Made by a program: the position numbers and the translations under genes. Below, one piece after another: positions 40,201 through 64,000 of a stretch of DNA of 64,000 nt. The notes below the pieces were generated by a model. That model was not told where the DNA came from and did no database searches. It was given only the letters and a program-made list of their open reading frames with translations. The DNA is taken from contig NC_058045.1 in the NCBI RefSeq assembly GCF_020085105.1, positions 21,809,833-21,873,832 on the forward strand. The letters are read 5' to 3'. How positions within the stretch are numbered: the stretch's first letter is position 1; each line of letters begins with the position of its first letter. The stretch comes from Siniperca chuatsi (taxonomy: Eukaryota > Chordata > Actinopteri > Centrarchiformes > Sinipercidae).

Positions 40201-41744
40201 TGCTCATTTTAAACAGGTAATCTATATATTACTTTGTCTCGCAACAGCTGTAAAAAAAAACAACATTTTACCTATGAAACAGCTAATCTATGACTGGAAG
40301 CAATCAGTGTGAGCATAAATGACAACCTTCCAGTTTGATGTAAAAAGTGAAGGCGATGCAAGCAACACATGTAGTACAATTTGTACTTTTACTTTGAAGG
40401 AGCACATAACCAAAACATGATCTACACAAAATATCAACACACACATACAGTATATTGTCACCTGTTAACTAAAAACTATACAGTACATTGGATATACTTG
40501 TGTGGTGATAATGGATTTAAAAAAAAAACCCCAGCTAAATAAAAAATGGAGTGGAAAGCGAAGCTTTTTGCATGAAAACATTCACCATCTTGTTCAGATT
40601 CTCTGTGCAGGCGTCGTCCTCCTTTTTCCGAGGGCAAGAGATCACATCGTCCACTTGTAGTTCTTGCTCAGTGGCAGTATCGTTGGTTGTGAGATGTGTG
40701 TGTGTGTGTGTGTGTGTTCGTGTGTGTCTGTGACAGGTTGGAAGTGTTGACATACAGTCAGACACACCACAAGACAGGCCTGATGGGATGTTTTATGATC
40801 ATGAGGTGATAAATATATATATATTTTTTACTCCTGATCAAACTCACAACTCTTAACCTTTGCTGTGTGTGTGTGTGTGTGTGTGTGTAAAGGGCAGACA
40901 GTTAAGGGAGAATTTGATCCTTAAACCCAGCATGGGACAGGGTACATGCACTGCAAAAAATGGCATGCTTACCCTTGCAAGTTATTTTTATTTTGTATTA
41001 AAACAGATCTAGGGCGGTTCAAAATAGGTTTAATGCTATAATGCTATTTCTGATGACTTATGAATGTGAATATATATGCTATATAAAGACATCAGATTGG
41101 ACATTTAACTTGTTTCATATAAATGATCTAATAAATCATATTATGATGAAGCACATTTCATTACTTGGAATCAAATTAACTATTGTTAAGCTACTATAGA
41201 AAGATTAGTCCACTGAAAATCCACCGAAATGAGCAGATCTGACTGGTAGATCAAGTCTCACTGCCACTGAGCTCCTTGTTATTTGCTGAGCATGCTGGGA
41301 TCTTATTCCACCAGGACCGACACGTCCGCGTCTCCCTGGATCCCCTCAGCATATTTACTGCCTCAATAAAATGAAGCAAAGAAGAGCTGCCCTCTGAATC
41401 TCTACGAGCTTCTGGGGGGAAAAAACTGTTATCTCCATTTGTGGAAAACTTATTGGAATGCATGGTTAATTCATGTCAGCAGCGTGTGGTTCACCTGCCA
41501 CCAAACAATTTGCTACATTAAGCCACGTGTGGAGGAAGGACGACACGTTTGACGTCTGGCCCTGGTCCTAAAGCAGGTCCGTTCAGCAGCAATAACTAAA
41601 TTCAGCTATGAGCTCTTTTGGAAATCCTGACCTTTGCACAAATATGTTTTTGACAGAATTGTATCCAGCTCCTTGTCCTGTGTCACGGAGGCTAAGCGCA
41701 AGATTGGTCATACTATACATTTCCCCCTCTTCCCAGACTGTACC
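40201..41744. other. Intergenic and probable sc5d 5' flank
   Basis: Contains GT microsatellites at 40695-40717 and 40864-40888. Between them and 41745 no other gene is evident. The sc5d 5' UTR and promoter must lie in the right part, but their edges are unresolved. Confidence 0.5.
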
Positions 41745-43854
41745 ATGGATCATGTGCTGAACATTGCTGACTCTTACATCTTCACTCCGTACTTTTACCC
41801 GGCCTCATGGCCCGAGGACGGGGCTCTGCGGCAGATAATCAGCCTGTGGGTGGTGACCAACCTGGGAGCAGAGCTGATTTACCTGGGCTTTGGTGCTCTT
41901 AACTTCTACTATGTGTTTGACCATAAGCTCATGAAACATCCACAGTTTATTAAGGTAAGCTGTTTAATGGACCAGGCCCTGTATTCACATTTATAAACCA
42001 GTTAAAGGTCAATGAACTGATTGGGAGTAACTGTTAGTGACTGTTTTTTTGTTTTTATTACTTAAGATAACACCAGTGCTGGTAACAATTGCAAAGCAAA
42101 CTTCTCCCAAATTCTAACTTTGTGTCTCTGATCCAATGAGAGAACCAGGTAAGAAAAGAGATTCAACTAGGAACTGTGTCCATCTTCTGGATGAGCTTCC
42201 CCACAGTGGCCCTTTTCTTCTGGGAGGTCAGGGGAAACAGCAAACTTTATGACAACATCAGCGAATCTCCTCTGGGTGAGACGGCAGTTACCTGAAACCT
42301 TAAAACCCAGGCCAGGGTTCATGTTAACTTCAACCAACTCAGAACTTGTTAAAACAGGTTGTAAAATAGTCGTAATGAGACCCATTAGCCTACTGGTCTG
42401 TTTCAGGCTGGCCTGGGGTGTTCCTGAGCATTGCTGGTTTCTTGTTCTTTACTGACATGTGTATCTACTGGATACACCGCTCCATGCACCATAAGAACAT
42501 TTACAAGGTGAGCTTCAGCATGTTTATACGTGTATATAAACAATGAACCAAAATGACTGTGTGTAATGGGAAAGGTGTCACTCGCAGTAACAAACCCACT
42601 GAGAATCATCACCTGACTCTGCAGCTCCCCTCAGCTCAGCATTTTAGCCTCTTTTGGCTCATTGTTTTGGTTTTATAACCAACAACTTAGCTGTTTTAGT
42701 TCAGTCTCACTGCTCTCATCAAGCTGTTTTGAGCAGCAGCAGCTGTTTCCAGCCAAAAAGCCACTTTACACTACATGCTCAGCGGGAAACGACAGACATT
42801 CCCTTCAGTAGTAGGTGGAGACCAAAACAGAGCTAAAAGGAGAGTGACTATTACATTCATCAGGTGGACACAAACATGACTCGCTGATTAAATAGGACAC
42901 TGTTTGCCATAACAACTTTATAGTGATAATATGTCAGTGTTGTGTTTACAGCTTGTTGCTGCCCCCACGTGGCCGGTTAGGTTTACAAAAGTAATGTTGT
43001 ATATGACCGACTTGGTGGCTACACCTTTTCCATCTGAAGACTGTTTTTAATCATACTTTCTGATTCTGGCTAAAATTCACTGTGGGGCTTTGTGTACCTT
43101 GTTTGCCTGGTGTATTTTTCACTAAAACAGGATTAACATTCAGACCATTTTTGTTTATCCCCCTCAGCACTTACATAAGCAACACCATATATTCAAGATC
43201 CCTACGCCTTTTGCCAGCCATGCCTTCCATCCACTCGACGGCTTCCTGCAGAGCTTACCCTATCACGTCTACCCTTTCATCTTCCCCCTCCACAAGGTGG
43301 CGGTCTACTCGTCACTCTTTACTAAACATCTTTATGTCAGGTCTGAGGAGTAACAGTATTGCAAATTATGACTTCACTGCATATTTCATGATGCTGTTGT
43401 AAATTAAATGAATAATTTCAGGGCCAGCTGCGTGTGGACAAATTTTGATGACGTTTGCTTAAAAAGTAGTGTAAAAAAAAAAAAGCAATGAATTCCAAAA
43501 AGTACACTATTAACATGATGTAAACTCTGTCACTTAACTGTAAAATGTTTTTAAATGACATATTGAACATTTACATTACAGGCGGTCTACCTCTCACTCT
43601 TCATTTTTGTCAACATCTGGACCATTTCCATACACGATGGAGACTACCGCCTCCCCGGCCCCCTGATATGTCTGATCAACGGTGCTGCTCACCACGTAGA
43701 CCATCACCTCTTCTTCAACTACAACTACGGACAATACTTCACGCTTTGGGATCGTCTAGGGGGCTCCTACCGACACCCCTCGGCCCTGCTGCAGAAGGGG
43801 CCACATGACCACGTTCGCAAGCTCACGGCAGAGGCTGCACAAACACAGTTTTGA
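41745..43854 (+). CDS. sc5d: sc5d, sterol C5-desaturase (lathosterol oxidase)
   Basis: An ER membrane di-iron enzyme that introduces the C5-C6 double bond into lathosterol to give 7-dehydrocholesterol, late in cholesterol synthesis. Coding exons are 41745-41954, 42143-42275, 42407-42507, 43168-43296 and 43582-43854, phase-consistent, for 281 residues (human about 299). The start [20 protein letters not shown] matches the family N-terminus. Several hydrophobic segments are present. The histidine boxes are HRSMHH (138-143), HKQHH (151-155) and HHVDHH (228-233), and [13 protein letters not shown] follows the last box. The C-terminal tail is shorter than in human and ends EAAQTQF. The gene converges on anapc13, which is transcribed from the opposite strand. 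Confidence 0.96.
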
Positions 43855-43974
43855 TGGAGCTACAGTCAGGATTTTTCTTTTCTGGTTTAAACCTTGTAGG
43901 GAGAAAAGCAGAGAAAGCAGAGACAAGGAAAATACAATGGATTATTTTTTCCAAAAAGAGTTATGTTAAATACA

Positions 43975-43980
43975 AATAAA
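43975..43980 (+). promoter_or_regulatory. Candidate poly(A) signal of sc5d (AATAAA)
   Basis: First canonical AATAAA after the sc5d stop, about 120 bases downstream. A longer 3' UTR cannot be excluded. Confidence 0.5.
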
Positions 43981-44488
43981 ATGAAAGCAGGTTAAGAGGG
44001 AATTACATTTTCCTTAAAGATTTCTGGATAACATGGTTAAATGCACTGCATAGAGATAACTAGGCTAGAAATAAGACTGTACCACAGTGAATAGCTGAGC
44101 TCTAAGTGATCCATTTTCACATCCACATCCATTTTTTTTTAGAAACACCTCTCAATATAACACAATACAACATCACCACAAACCACATCCTCCAAAATGG
44201 CCATAGAGTTGAACCAACACCTCAATATAACAGTTTTGACAAAAACTGAACATTTCAACCTTGATGAAAGTAGGATTTATTGCATGGTTGTTGATTAGAC
44301 TGCATTAGTTTTAGTTACCTAATACAGTGTAGTTCCTCTTAAAAACTTTCCCTTTTCTCTTAAAACCTTCATTGGTTATGCTCCCAAATTTAGCCAGTCC
44401 ACATTCTTGCATATCAGTGACTTGGAAGAACATTTTTTTCAGTATTTTAGTAGCTTTGACCATCCCCTTGGTCAAAATAAATTATTTT

Positions 44489-44511
44489 GTGTGTGTGTGT
44501 GTGTGTGTGTG
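44489..44511. repeat. (GT)n microsatellite between sc5d and anapc13
   Basis: About 11 GT units in the convergent intergenic/3' UTR region 43981-45034. Nothing else was recognised there. Confidence 0.85.
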
Positions 44512-45034
44512 CACGCACAAGGGTCTTCAGAAGATCTTGTATAGAAACAGCCAGAAACTAGAATTGAGATATTAGGTGCTGTTCCTTGCTTGTGATGTTT
44601 GTCATATTTACGTCCAGGACTATATTCATACAGGATGCTCTGATTTATGATCACAACTTTATAAAATGAGACTAAAGTTTCAATGCTTTATGATACTTTA
44701 TGAAGTGATGGAAAGTTGACAGATTTTTTTAGTAAGCAAAGAACACTTTTACAGGCACACACAGTGTCTCACCAGTGTCTCACAGTCCTTCCGACTTTTT
44801 GGATTCAACACAAAATAAAAAAAATATTTTAAGAGGAAGTGTTATTGTTAACACATACAAGGACTGCCTCCTGGACTAGAATCATAGCTTTTTGCATCAT
44901 TTCTGCTTAGCTGGAACATACTGCAAATGCTTCAAAAGACAACAAAATGCAAAGACAGTGAATTACATTTGTCTGAATTCAGTGTCCACGTGCATGTCTG
45001 CTTTTGTCCAACAGTCTGATTCCGGATTAGTCTT

Positions 45035-45959
45035 TTAGCTTCCAGTGTTTGGTGTGTTTTCGTGCAGGCTCTGCAGGGCGAGGTCTGTCCACTTCATCTC
45101 TTGTTCTTTTACAGACTCTGTGGATCCTCCGTTGTCCTGCTCAGCCTCGGGCAGTTCACTCTGACAGAGAACGGGGGAGACAAGATGCCATGAAAAAGAG
45201 GAGCTGTTCACTACTTTATATCAACAGTTTGATGGTGCCAAGACAAAAACTGAATATTTGAGGGAAGCAAATGAATCTAAATTAAAATAAATGGGAATAT
45301 TTTCTCTCAGATGTTTAGGATTATGGCTGTTCATTATTGACACAACTACCAAGCATGCACAAAACAAATCTGAGAATATGTCAGCATTTGAAAGCATTTG
45401 TAAGCCCAGATGAATTTAGGAAAGTATGTAAGGCTAGAATCGCAAGTGTCATACAGGTTTTGAGCCTGAAAGATGACTACTGTCATTAGATTTGAGCAAG
45501 AAAGTAGGGCTTCCTTTTCTCACTATATTCAAAGCTGCTCGCTCTCAGTTGTGGCAGTTTGTGAGCCTCGCATACCAACTGAGAGCAGATCAAATTGCAC
45601 TGCATTTCACCCAATTTGAACCTAGATTAACTTGAGGCTGCTTCCTAGTGTGCTTCATCAGATTTGTCATTTGTCTAAAGTACCTGCACTGTGTCCTGTT
45701 AAAGCCTCAATTAACAGCAGTCTTTAAGAAACATCTCCTCCTACATGAAAACCAAATCTTCTTTCAATATGTAGATGATAAATGTCTGCACCTGACCGTA
45801 AACAAACTATGTAAAACCTGGCTACTGCTAATGCTAATGCTAACATTGTACAGCATTTACCAGAGGGATGGTAACATCTTCATAAGGCAGTCGGTCTTCC
45901 CTCCAAGCATCGTCGGTGAGGTCCAGGACTCTCCCATCTCGTTGGATTTCACTGTCCAT
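45035..45959 (-). CDS. anapc13: anapc13, anaphase-promoting complex subunit 13
   Basis: A small subunit (Swm1/Apc13 type) of the APC/C ubiquitin ligase that stabilises the TPR arm and helps drive exit from mitosis. Coding exons are 45861-45959 and 45035-45160, joined in phase 0. They give 74 residues, the same length as the human protein. The start is [20 protein letters not shown]. The second exon carries [20 protein letters not shown] followed by [14 protein letters not shown], nearly identical to human. No residues are missing. The second exon ends in TAA. It converges with sc5d and diverges from the Pierce-family gene about 0.8-1.5 kb away. Confidence 0.96.
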
Positions 45960-46019
45960 CCTCTGAGCAGGCTGCGGGTCAAGCTGCACAGATCTTCTCC
46001 TCTGACGGAGTTAGCCTCA

Positions 46020-46700
46020 AGCTAGCTAGCTGCAATACTTAACGCACTGTGGCAGAAGGTGGAGAGTCCGCTGCTACCCTCAGAAATACCAGTTAGCCTA
46101 CAAAACAATAAGAGTAACAGTAGCACACGCTTTGCCAAAGTCTGTGAACGATAGGGTTTGAGTATGGATCTGTTAAGAAATAGGATTCAGTTTTTAGCCA
46201 TTTGAGCACAGTAGATGCGGTAATTGTATGTACACAGCTGACGCTTGGTGATGATGTAACCAATGATGCCTTCACTTGCCGTGGAAAATACTGTATTACA
46301 TATACATTATGTGTTAAATAGCCGATTCAGTCAATTAATAATAAACAACAGTAATAATTAGAATAATGTCGGTTTTATGCCAGTTGTAGCCAGTGTACAA
46401 AGGGCTCCATAAAGGGCTTAGGATTCGTCAGAAGCTAACAGTAGTATTTTTGGCTCAGTAAGTGTGGATTTTAAAAATCAACAATTTAAATCATGTTGTA
46501 CATCCCACACACAGAATGATTCCACCGAATATTTGACAAATGTTGACTCCATTTCGACTGAACAAACTCTATCCAGATAAAGACCGTGAGATGCAGGTTG
46601 AAAGTTCAAGGAAAAGCTAGTAAGCAGAACCCATATACATAGATATATCGGCTACCCGTGCATATATACTGTATATATACGACTGTTTCCAATAACAATG
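46020..46700. other. anapc13 5' flank, no gene seen
   Basis: AT-rich sequence between the divergent anapc13 and pierce2 genes. The anapc13 promoter and any upstream non-coding exon must be here, but they cannot be placed with confidence. Confidence 0.45.
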
Positions 46701-46722
46701 AATACCCCCCCAATGTTTCGTG

Positions 46723-46736
46723 GTTCCCAAGGTTAC
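46723..46736 (+). promoter_or_regulatory. Candidate X-box (RFX site) upstream of pierce2
   Basis: GTTCCCAAGGTTAC fits the RFX palindrome GTTNCC-NN-GGNAAC except for one base. It lies about 90 bases before the predicted donor of the first pierce2 exon. RFX factors commonly drive motile-cilium genes, so the placement is sensible, but the match is imperfect. Confidence 0.4.
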
Positions 46737-46739
46737 CAG

Positions 46740-46823
46740 ACGCCTCTTCTTTTAGCCGTGCTCTGGCTAACACAACAAGATAGAGACATCGGAAATTGTT
46801 GTTTTGGTTTACTGCATTTGAAG
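46740..46823 (+). other. Predicted non-coding first exon of pierce2
   Basis: A good donor (GAAG then gtaact) ends at 46823, and the coding exon begins after an acceptor at 47410-47411 (tatag). The left edge of this exon is a guess. Confidence 0.4.
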
Positions 46824-47418
46824 GTAACTATATTAAGATGATAACATATTGAGAACAGCAGTTTCATTCAGATAGATTTCAGTCAGTGAAACAGTAAATT
46901 TAGAGATTTAACGCCAGCTAACGTTGATGTTACTTTGGTAGGTTAAGCTAGCTATAGGCCGACAATTAGCTTAGTTAACTAAAGTTACTGAGGCATAATG
47001 TACTCAAGTAGTATTATCTACCGAGAGAAATCTCCCTGTAGCGTTAGGTGTGTCAACGTTTTCTTTTTGAGTATACATATGAAATAGATAATCAAGTAGG
47101 AAAATCAACTTTAAGTTTAGCTAAATTGCGATTCCATGTGAAACCTTATCCAAAGATGTTTTTAACATCAAAGATAGCTGAGAAGCACTGTGCTTGTAAA
47201 TTTTGTCTTTGTAAATTACTTGTACAATGTTAAAGATTCATCACATCCTAAATATTTCCATTCTCATCAAACATATGTATTCCATACATTTGGCCTTTGA
47301 TGTTAATGTTGAACCTCTGCATCAGTCGGTTTTACTGTAGACATCTACCAAAAATGAGCTTAGCTTTGTGTAATCCTGTACTAAAACTGATGTGTTTGTG
47401 TTTTTTTATAGGCACTGC

Positions 47419-47724
47419 ATGATGTCAGCCTCTCAGAAACAGCAGGGAGAAAATACAAAAACATGTGCCAACCCTGGAAACCCAGTTTTCTCCTGTATGA
47501 TGCCTCCAGCAGCAAAGCCCCAGGATATATTGTACAGGACCACTTCCAGTGACTATGGTCTTCTCACTCCAACCTTTGAAAGCTCACCATGCACTTTCCA
47601 CCCTAAATCACAAAGATTCTCTGAAGACTTGGGCAAGACTGGGATGTATCATGACAACTCCTTCAATACAGCCCTAGACCGAAGCAGGGTTTATGACTGT
47701 CCTAATTTACAGCACACCATCTAA
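47419..47724 (+). CDS. pierce2: pierce2-like, piercer of microtubule wall protein
   Basis: Pierce proteins are microtubule inner proteins of motile-cilium doublets that help dock outer dynein arms. The 101-residue product has the family blocks [45 protein letters not shown] and a terminal PNLQHTI, all in one exon. The exon starts after the acceptor at 47411, and two tandem ATGs (47419 and 47422) follow at once; the first is used here. The CNPG-type N-terminus and the -PNxQHT(I/L) end look more like PIERCE2 (C15orf65) than PIERCE1. The paralogue call rests on memory of the human proteins and is less certain than the family call. Confidence 0.8.
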   Translation: MMSASQKQQGENTKTCANPGNPVFSCMMPPAAKPQDILYRTTSSDYGLLTPTFESSPCTFHPKSQRFSEDLGKTGMYHDNSFNTALDRSRVYDCPNLQHTI

Positions 47725-48481
47725 ATGCATGGTTGACTTAGTGTAAGACTGTTGGCTCTGTGATATTTGTAATCACATATAATCTTTGATAATGAGCTAA
47801 GACCCTTTTATTACAGCATTAGGTTAACAGGTCAGAGCCTGTAAGGGGATTCATTGTTTAAACTTAAAGAGAATTTTTTTTTTAAACATCTGCCATCACT
47901 TTTTAAACCAACAATAGTAATGAATCCAGTGTTTATTCCCTGACTGTATTGAAAGAAAAAAAACTGTTTATTTTGTTCTGGTCTGTCACATGTGTTACAC
48001 TGCATATTGTGAAAGCTTTCATTTACCCAGTTGTGTCTTTTAAATAACTAATATTAACTATACCATCCCATATGTGATTGGGAGTTCAGATGCCCAAATT
48101 CTGAGACATGGCCAGGCCCAGAGATGTTAAACCATATGTGTTATGATTACATAGAGAAGGACTTTTAGACTTTAATGAAGGACTGTAGCCTAGACCATGG
48201 ACCTGGACCCTGCTGCATGGAGTCACATAGCCCACCTTCAGTTCCTCTCTGTTGTATCCTCCTGATTCCCAAAAGACCTTAAGTTAGTGTTAAAAAATTT
48301 GACCTTTCTGACGTCATCAATATTTTATACAAATAATCGTGTTGATTTTTTTTGTGTGTAAATCTTGTGACTTCAGTTGATTGCGTTTAAGTACTCGTGG
48401 GAAAGTTTGGCTTCGGATCATCTAGTCTCTTTCTCATTCACGTGCTTTCACGTTTTCATGGTATTTTATTTTTTGTTTTAC

Positions 48482-48487
48482 AATAAA
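48482..48487 (+). promoter_or_regulatory. Candidate poly(A) signal of pierce2 (AATAAA)
   Basis: Canonical AATAAA about 760 bases past the pierce2 stop. No earlier canonical signal was noticed. Confidence 0.5.
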
Positions 48488-48829
48488 CAGTTGTAGTAGC
48501 ACACCTGTTTGAATTGTTCGTGTTGGTACTGTAGTCAAATGTACTATACTATAAATACATAAATACTATATGCAACTTTACGTTGTGCATTTTCATCGGA
48601 TGTAATTTCATTGCTGTAACTTTTCCTTTTATTGTTGCTTCTCGCAATCTTTTTTTTCTGTCATAAAACAATATATCCAAGGTGCACAAATATAATACAC
48701 AAAACAAAAAAAGATATTATTTCCAAACAGATTCAATAGACTTCATAATACATCATGGATAATGAACGAAAGAGAGAAAGATTTTATTTTTGAAAAAATG
48801 GGAAAACGCGGTCTCTGCTGTATGATGAC

Positions 48830-49230
48830 GTTGTGTTCAACAGAAATCCGTCTCCCTCCTCCGTCAGCCCAGCCGCGCCTCCGCAGCCACAGCTGATGAT
48901 GGCCGTCTCTTTAGCTGCCAACGCTACGGAACTTAGCAAGCAGCTAGCGGTGAAGCGTCGTTAAAATGTGTACGAGGTGTTAGCTAACCGTCATATGAAT
49001 GTGCTGTTTTAGAGTTCAGCAAAGCGGTGTTGCGGAATATAGGCAGGGCATGTAAATATGTCCCTTTACTTCACCGGCGTTTGAGTACCACGCGTAGTTC
49101 ATTGTTACTCACATTAACTAACTAGTGTAAATTTTACAGTAGGATCAGAGGAGTGTCCAGCTAACCGGGCTAACAGCTACAGCACAACATAGCTAGCTAG
49201 CTAGCTAGTTAGCTAGTCCGTTTTGTTAAT
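48830..49230 (+). promoter_or_regulatory. rspry1 promoter and predicted first non-coding exon
   Basis: A CpG-containing stretch around 48840-48970 (ccgcgcctccgcag) with a possible donor (GCG then gtgaag) at about 48950 precedes the translated exon by 0.9 kb. A TAGC-repeat lies at about 49190-49217. The transcription start is not determined. Confidence 0.4.
49190..49217. repeat. (TAGC)n tetranucleotide repeat
   Basis: About six to seven tagc units in the first intron or promoter of rspry1. Confidence 0.8.
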
Positions 49231-49807
49231 TACTTCGGTCTGGCCCGTCTGCGTTTGAATGCTGCTGTTTTTCAAGTGGTAGCAACGTAAGTATGCGTTT
49301 AGGTTAAAATTTAACCATTATAGTTTACTAACAAAATGATAAGTGCGAGTTTGTGAGACTTTGTTTTCATTTGGAAGTGCCAGTGTTACAATGCTTGCTT
49401 GGTGGGTGGCTAGCTTGCTAGCCAGCTAACTGAAAAGCTCTTGTTTGTCAACAATACTAAAATTTCTCAATAATTTAGTACACGATGAGTTAATTGTTGA
49501 TACATTATGACTGTCCTCTTAAACAACAGAACAAGAAGAGTAAAACAGCTCGACATCGTATAGTAGCTACTTTGTTTGAGAGACAAACAGCTAAATGGCT
49601 AATGTTGATTTTCCTTCCAGTTTCTCGCTATTTTATTTCTTTTATACTTGACACTTATCTCATGGGCTGTGTCACTTCAGCTAGTTTTGAGCTTTGCTGC
49701 TGGCAGAACATGATTAGCCGTTAAACAGTTAAATATACAGCTCTGACAGAGTTAACTTAGCGTCAGTGTTTTACTTTTTCTTTTCGGTTTGTGTTGCTTT
49801 TGCAGCT

Positions 49808-49837
49808 ATGCGAGCCCTGGATGAGAACTGGACCTGA
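49808..49837 (+). other. Upstream ORF in rspry1 5' leader (9 codons)
   Basis: ATG near the start of the exon that begins at 49806 after the acceptor tgcag, ending in TGA. It is one of several upstream ORFs before the rspry1 start and could lower initiation at the main start. Confidence 0.5.
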
Positions 49838-49851
49838 GCCTTGGGCTGTCT

Positions 49852-49905
49852 ATGATGATCAGAGTTTTTCTGGTTGCATCCCCTGACCCCTCCTGGTCCA
49901 TTTAA
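49852..49905 (+). other. Upstream ORF in rspry1 5' leader (17 codons)
   Basis: Begins with two tandem ATGs and ends in TAA. Seen directly in sequence; translation is unproven. Confidence 0.5.
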
Positions 49906-49937
49906 CCAGCCATATATTACTCCCAAACCAATCCCAC

Positions 49938-49973
49938 ATGTCTGCTTGGCAACAGTATGATAATTTACGCTGA
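49938..49973 (+). other. Upstream ORF in rspry1 5' leader (11 codons)
   Basis: ATG to TGA, upstream of the 50028 start. Translation is unproven. Confidence 0.45.
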
Positions 49974-62197
<12,224 letters not shown>

Positions 62198-64000
62198 CAC
62201 ACTTCCTGCCCCTCGTCCAATAAGGAGAGACACACAAGCCCTACAGCCTCCTCCTCCTCCCGCTCTAATCCCCTCACACCCAACAGGGCTGTGAGGACGG
62301 TGCCACAATGTTGTGATGATACCAGAACTGGGACTTCTGGTAGGAGGAGGCAATGATGGAGAGGTGGAGAGGAGATGAGAGGAGGGAAATTTAAACCACA
62401 GCTGGATCCCCAGGAGCTTTTGTATCCTTCTGACAACTCACTGCAGAAGCTGGGCCAAGAATCGTCAACTTTCTACTAACAGTGTGTTTTTCAGACAAAA
62501 AGAGCTGAAGTGAGGAGCAGAAACAATTTAGCCCCTGCGTAGAGTTATCAGACATCATTTCTATGATATGAGGATCCCACTGCGCTTTCAGCCCAGAGGC
62601 TACTACTATTTAATCCCATCACCGTCATGCACACGTCTGCAGATCTGAAAGGGCTGGGTGGCAGAAAAGAACACAGCCTGTAGTACAGTATTAAACCCAA
62701 GGTACAGATAAATTTAAGATGCATTTCACTTTCATGTTTTTGGGTATACATATGTGAATTGTGGTGTTCTCAAGGTAGCATTTTCATTCTCCTTTCTCAA
62801 GGTTGTACCAACACCTATCCTTTGGTCAGCGTCACTGTCTGTACTGATTGATGGCCCACTGGCCATCAGAAAAAAGACACCTTTGGGTAAAATGTCAGAT
62901 TTTGGTCTTGGTGTCAAGAATCTTAAAAACTGGAGAATTATTCCAAGAGTTCTGTTTTCTAATTGGGTTTACAAAAGCAAATGTTAAAAATCAAATCAGC
63001 TTGCTCAGATGTTGATATTTCCTTAGTCTCTGTCATGTATGTAACAACCACAACAAATAAACACACAGGGATTAGAATTCACAGAAAGTTAATCTGTAAA
63101 TGGAACCCCCCAATTATAAGTGCATATGTTGAGAGCCAGTGGGGCAGAAGTAGAAGTATTCAATTGAATTTCCACCTTCTGAATTTATCTGGGATTGCTT
63201 GATTGGTGCTAACAATTTGGCAACATCTTGTAATGCAGCTCCACCATGAGTCAGACTCATTTGAGGGGCAGCATAAGTAAATATGTCTTAATTTTTGTTT
63301 ATGACAAACACATGCGTCTGTATTAAGACGACTATTTTCAATCCACAAGATGTGATTTAATTTTGTGTTCTAAATGATGGTGAACACTGATGTAGAAGTA
63401 CATGTTTTGTTGATTGACAGTGTTGTATTGGCTGATCAGTAAATAGTTTAAAACAAATGTTAAAATGAATAGTTTTTCCTCTATCAGTATGTTTACTAAA
63501 TATCTCAGCGTCATTCTTAAGATGTTGTCTTTTTTGGTCTAATTTGGCAGTGAAATACTTGACATAAATTAGCAAAGAAACGACCCACAGCAAATTACAT
63601 GACCTAAATAGTGTGGCCTTCAGTACAGACAAAAATGCGTATTTATGTTTCACTAGCTACAAATCACAGCACTCTTAGTGGGATTTCTTGCATATAGAAT
63701 TGATCTTGTCAAAAAAAAGTTTGCCAGATTGGACGTGTATCTTCCAGTTGACTGGTTCAGACTGAGTAATATGTGGTTTCCCTCTCTGTGCTTTATATAA
63801 CAGCACATCTCTCAGCTCTCATTTTGCCATTTCTCCATCTTTCTCCCACTGTCTTTATAAGAGCCTAATGTTTCTGTCTGTCTTTCTGTCCATCCTTTAC
63901 TTGAAGCATCTCTGGGTTGACTGAAATGAACATATAAGAGATTGTGATGAAAGAAAAATTCTATTTGTACAATTAAAAAAAATAAATAATAATAAAATAA
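62198..64000 (+). other. rspry1 3' UTR and downstream flank
   Basis: No further coding gene was recognised after the rspry1 stop. AATAAA signals are present at 63056-63061 and, in an AT-rich tail, at 63981-63986 and 63991-63996. Either could end the transcript. Confidence 0.55.

Noticed and set aside
45648-46025. 125-codon plus-strand open frame
   Set aside because: Antisense across anapc13 exon 1. The anapc13 frame on the other strand is convincingly conserved.

Overview
This is a vertebrate nuclear window, almost certainly from a ray-finned (teleost) fish. Small exons with GT/AG splice sites are separated by long AT-rich introns. Dinucleotide microsatellites are abundant, and the transposon families are of fish type (a Tc1-like element, small hAT-like elements, an I-like LINE). 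The recognised proteins are clear orthologues of vertebrate genes. No bacterial, phage, plasmid or CRISPR content was seen. Layout: (1) 134-28970, minus strand, is nup93, a nuclear pore scaffold gene. Twenty coding exons are visible and encode 784 codons; the last roughly 35 codons lie off the left edge. Its 14-kb intron 3 holds a broken Tc1-like transposon, a hAT-like element and one pair of roughly 0.5-kb repeats. (2) 29.8-34.3 kb is intergenic. It contains a 5'-truncated LINE with target-site duplications and a nested local repeat. (3) 34504-35181, minus, is steep1 (STING ER exit protein), intact and without introns in its coding region. (4) 36093-36796, minus, is a three-exon metallothionein with a TATA box and several metal-response elements. 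(5) 37-41.7 kb is gene-poor and carries a hAT-like element with a perfect 8-bp target duplication. (6) 41745-43854, plus, is sc5d (sterol C5-desaturase, five exons). (7) 45035-45959, minus, is anapc13 (two coding exons). (8) 47419-47724, plus, is a Pierce-family ciliary doublet-microtubule gene, most like pierce2. (9) 50028-62197, plus, is rspry1 (RING and SPRY protein, 14 coding exons), followed by a long 3' UTR to the window end. The genes do not form one pathway; they are unlinked housekeeping genes (nuclear pore, cell-cycle ligase, sterol synthesis, ciliary structure, innate-immune trafficking, metal buffering, ubiquitin ligase). The nup93, metallothionein and rspry1 neighbourhood resembles human chromosome 16q13, while steep1, sc5d, anapc13 and pierce2 lie on other human chromosomes, so this looks like a partly conserved block with interspersed loci. 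I found no convincing new multi-gene system. The most useful leads are a conserved lipidation-type second start inside rspry1 next to a run of upstream ORFs, an intronless steep1, a DD35E Tc1-like element broken by one stop codon, and four mobile elements whose edges can be set to the base from target-site duplications.
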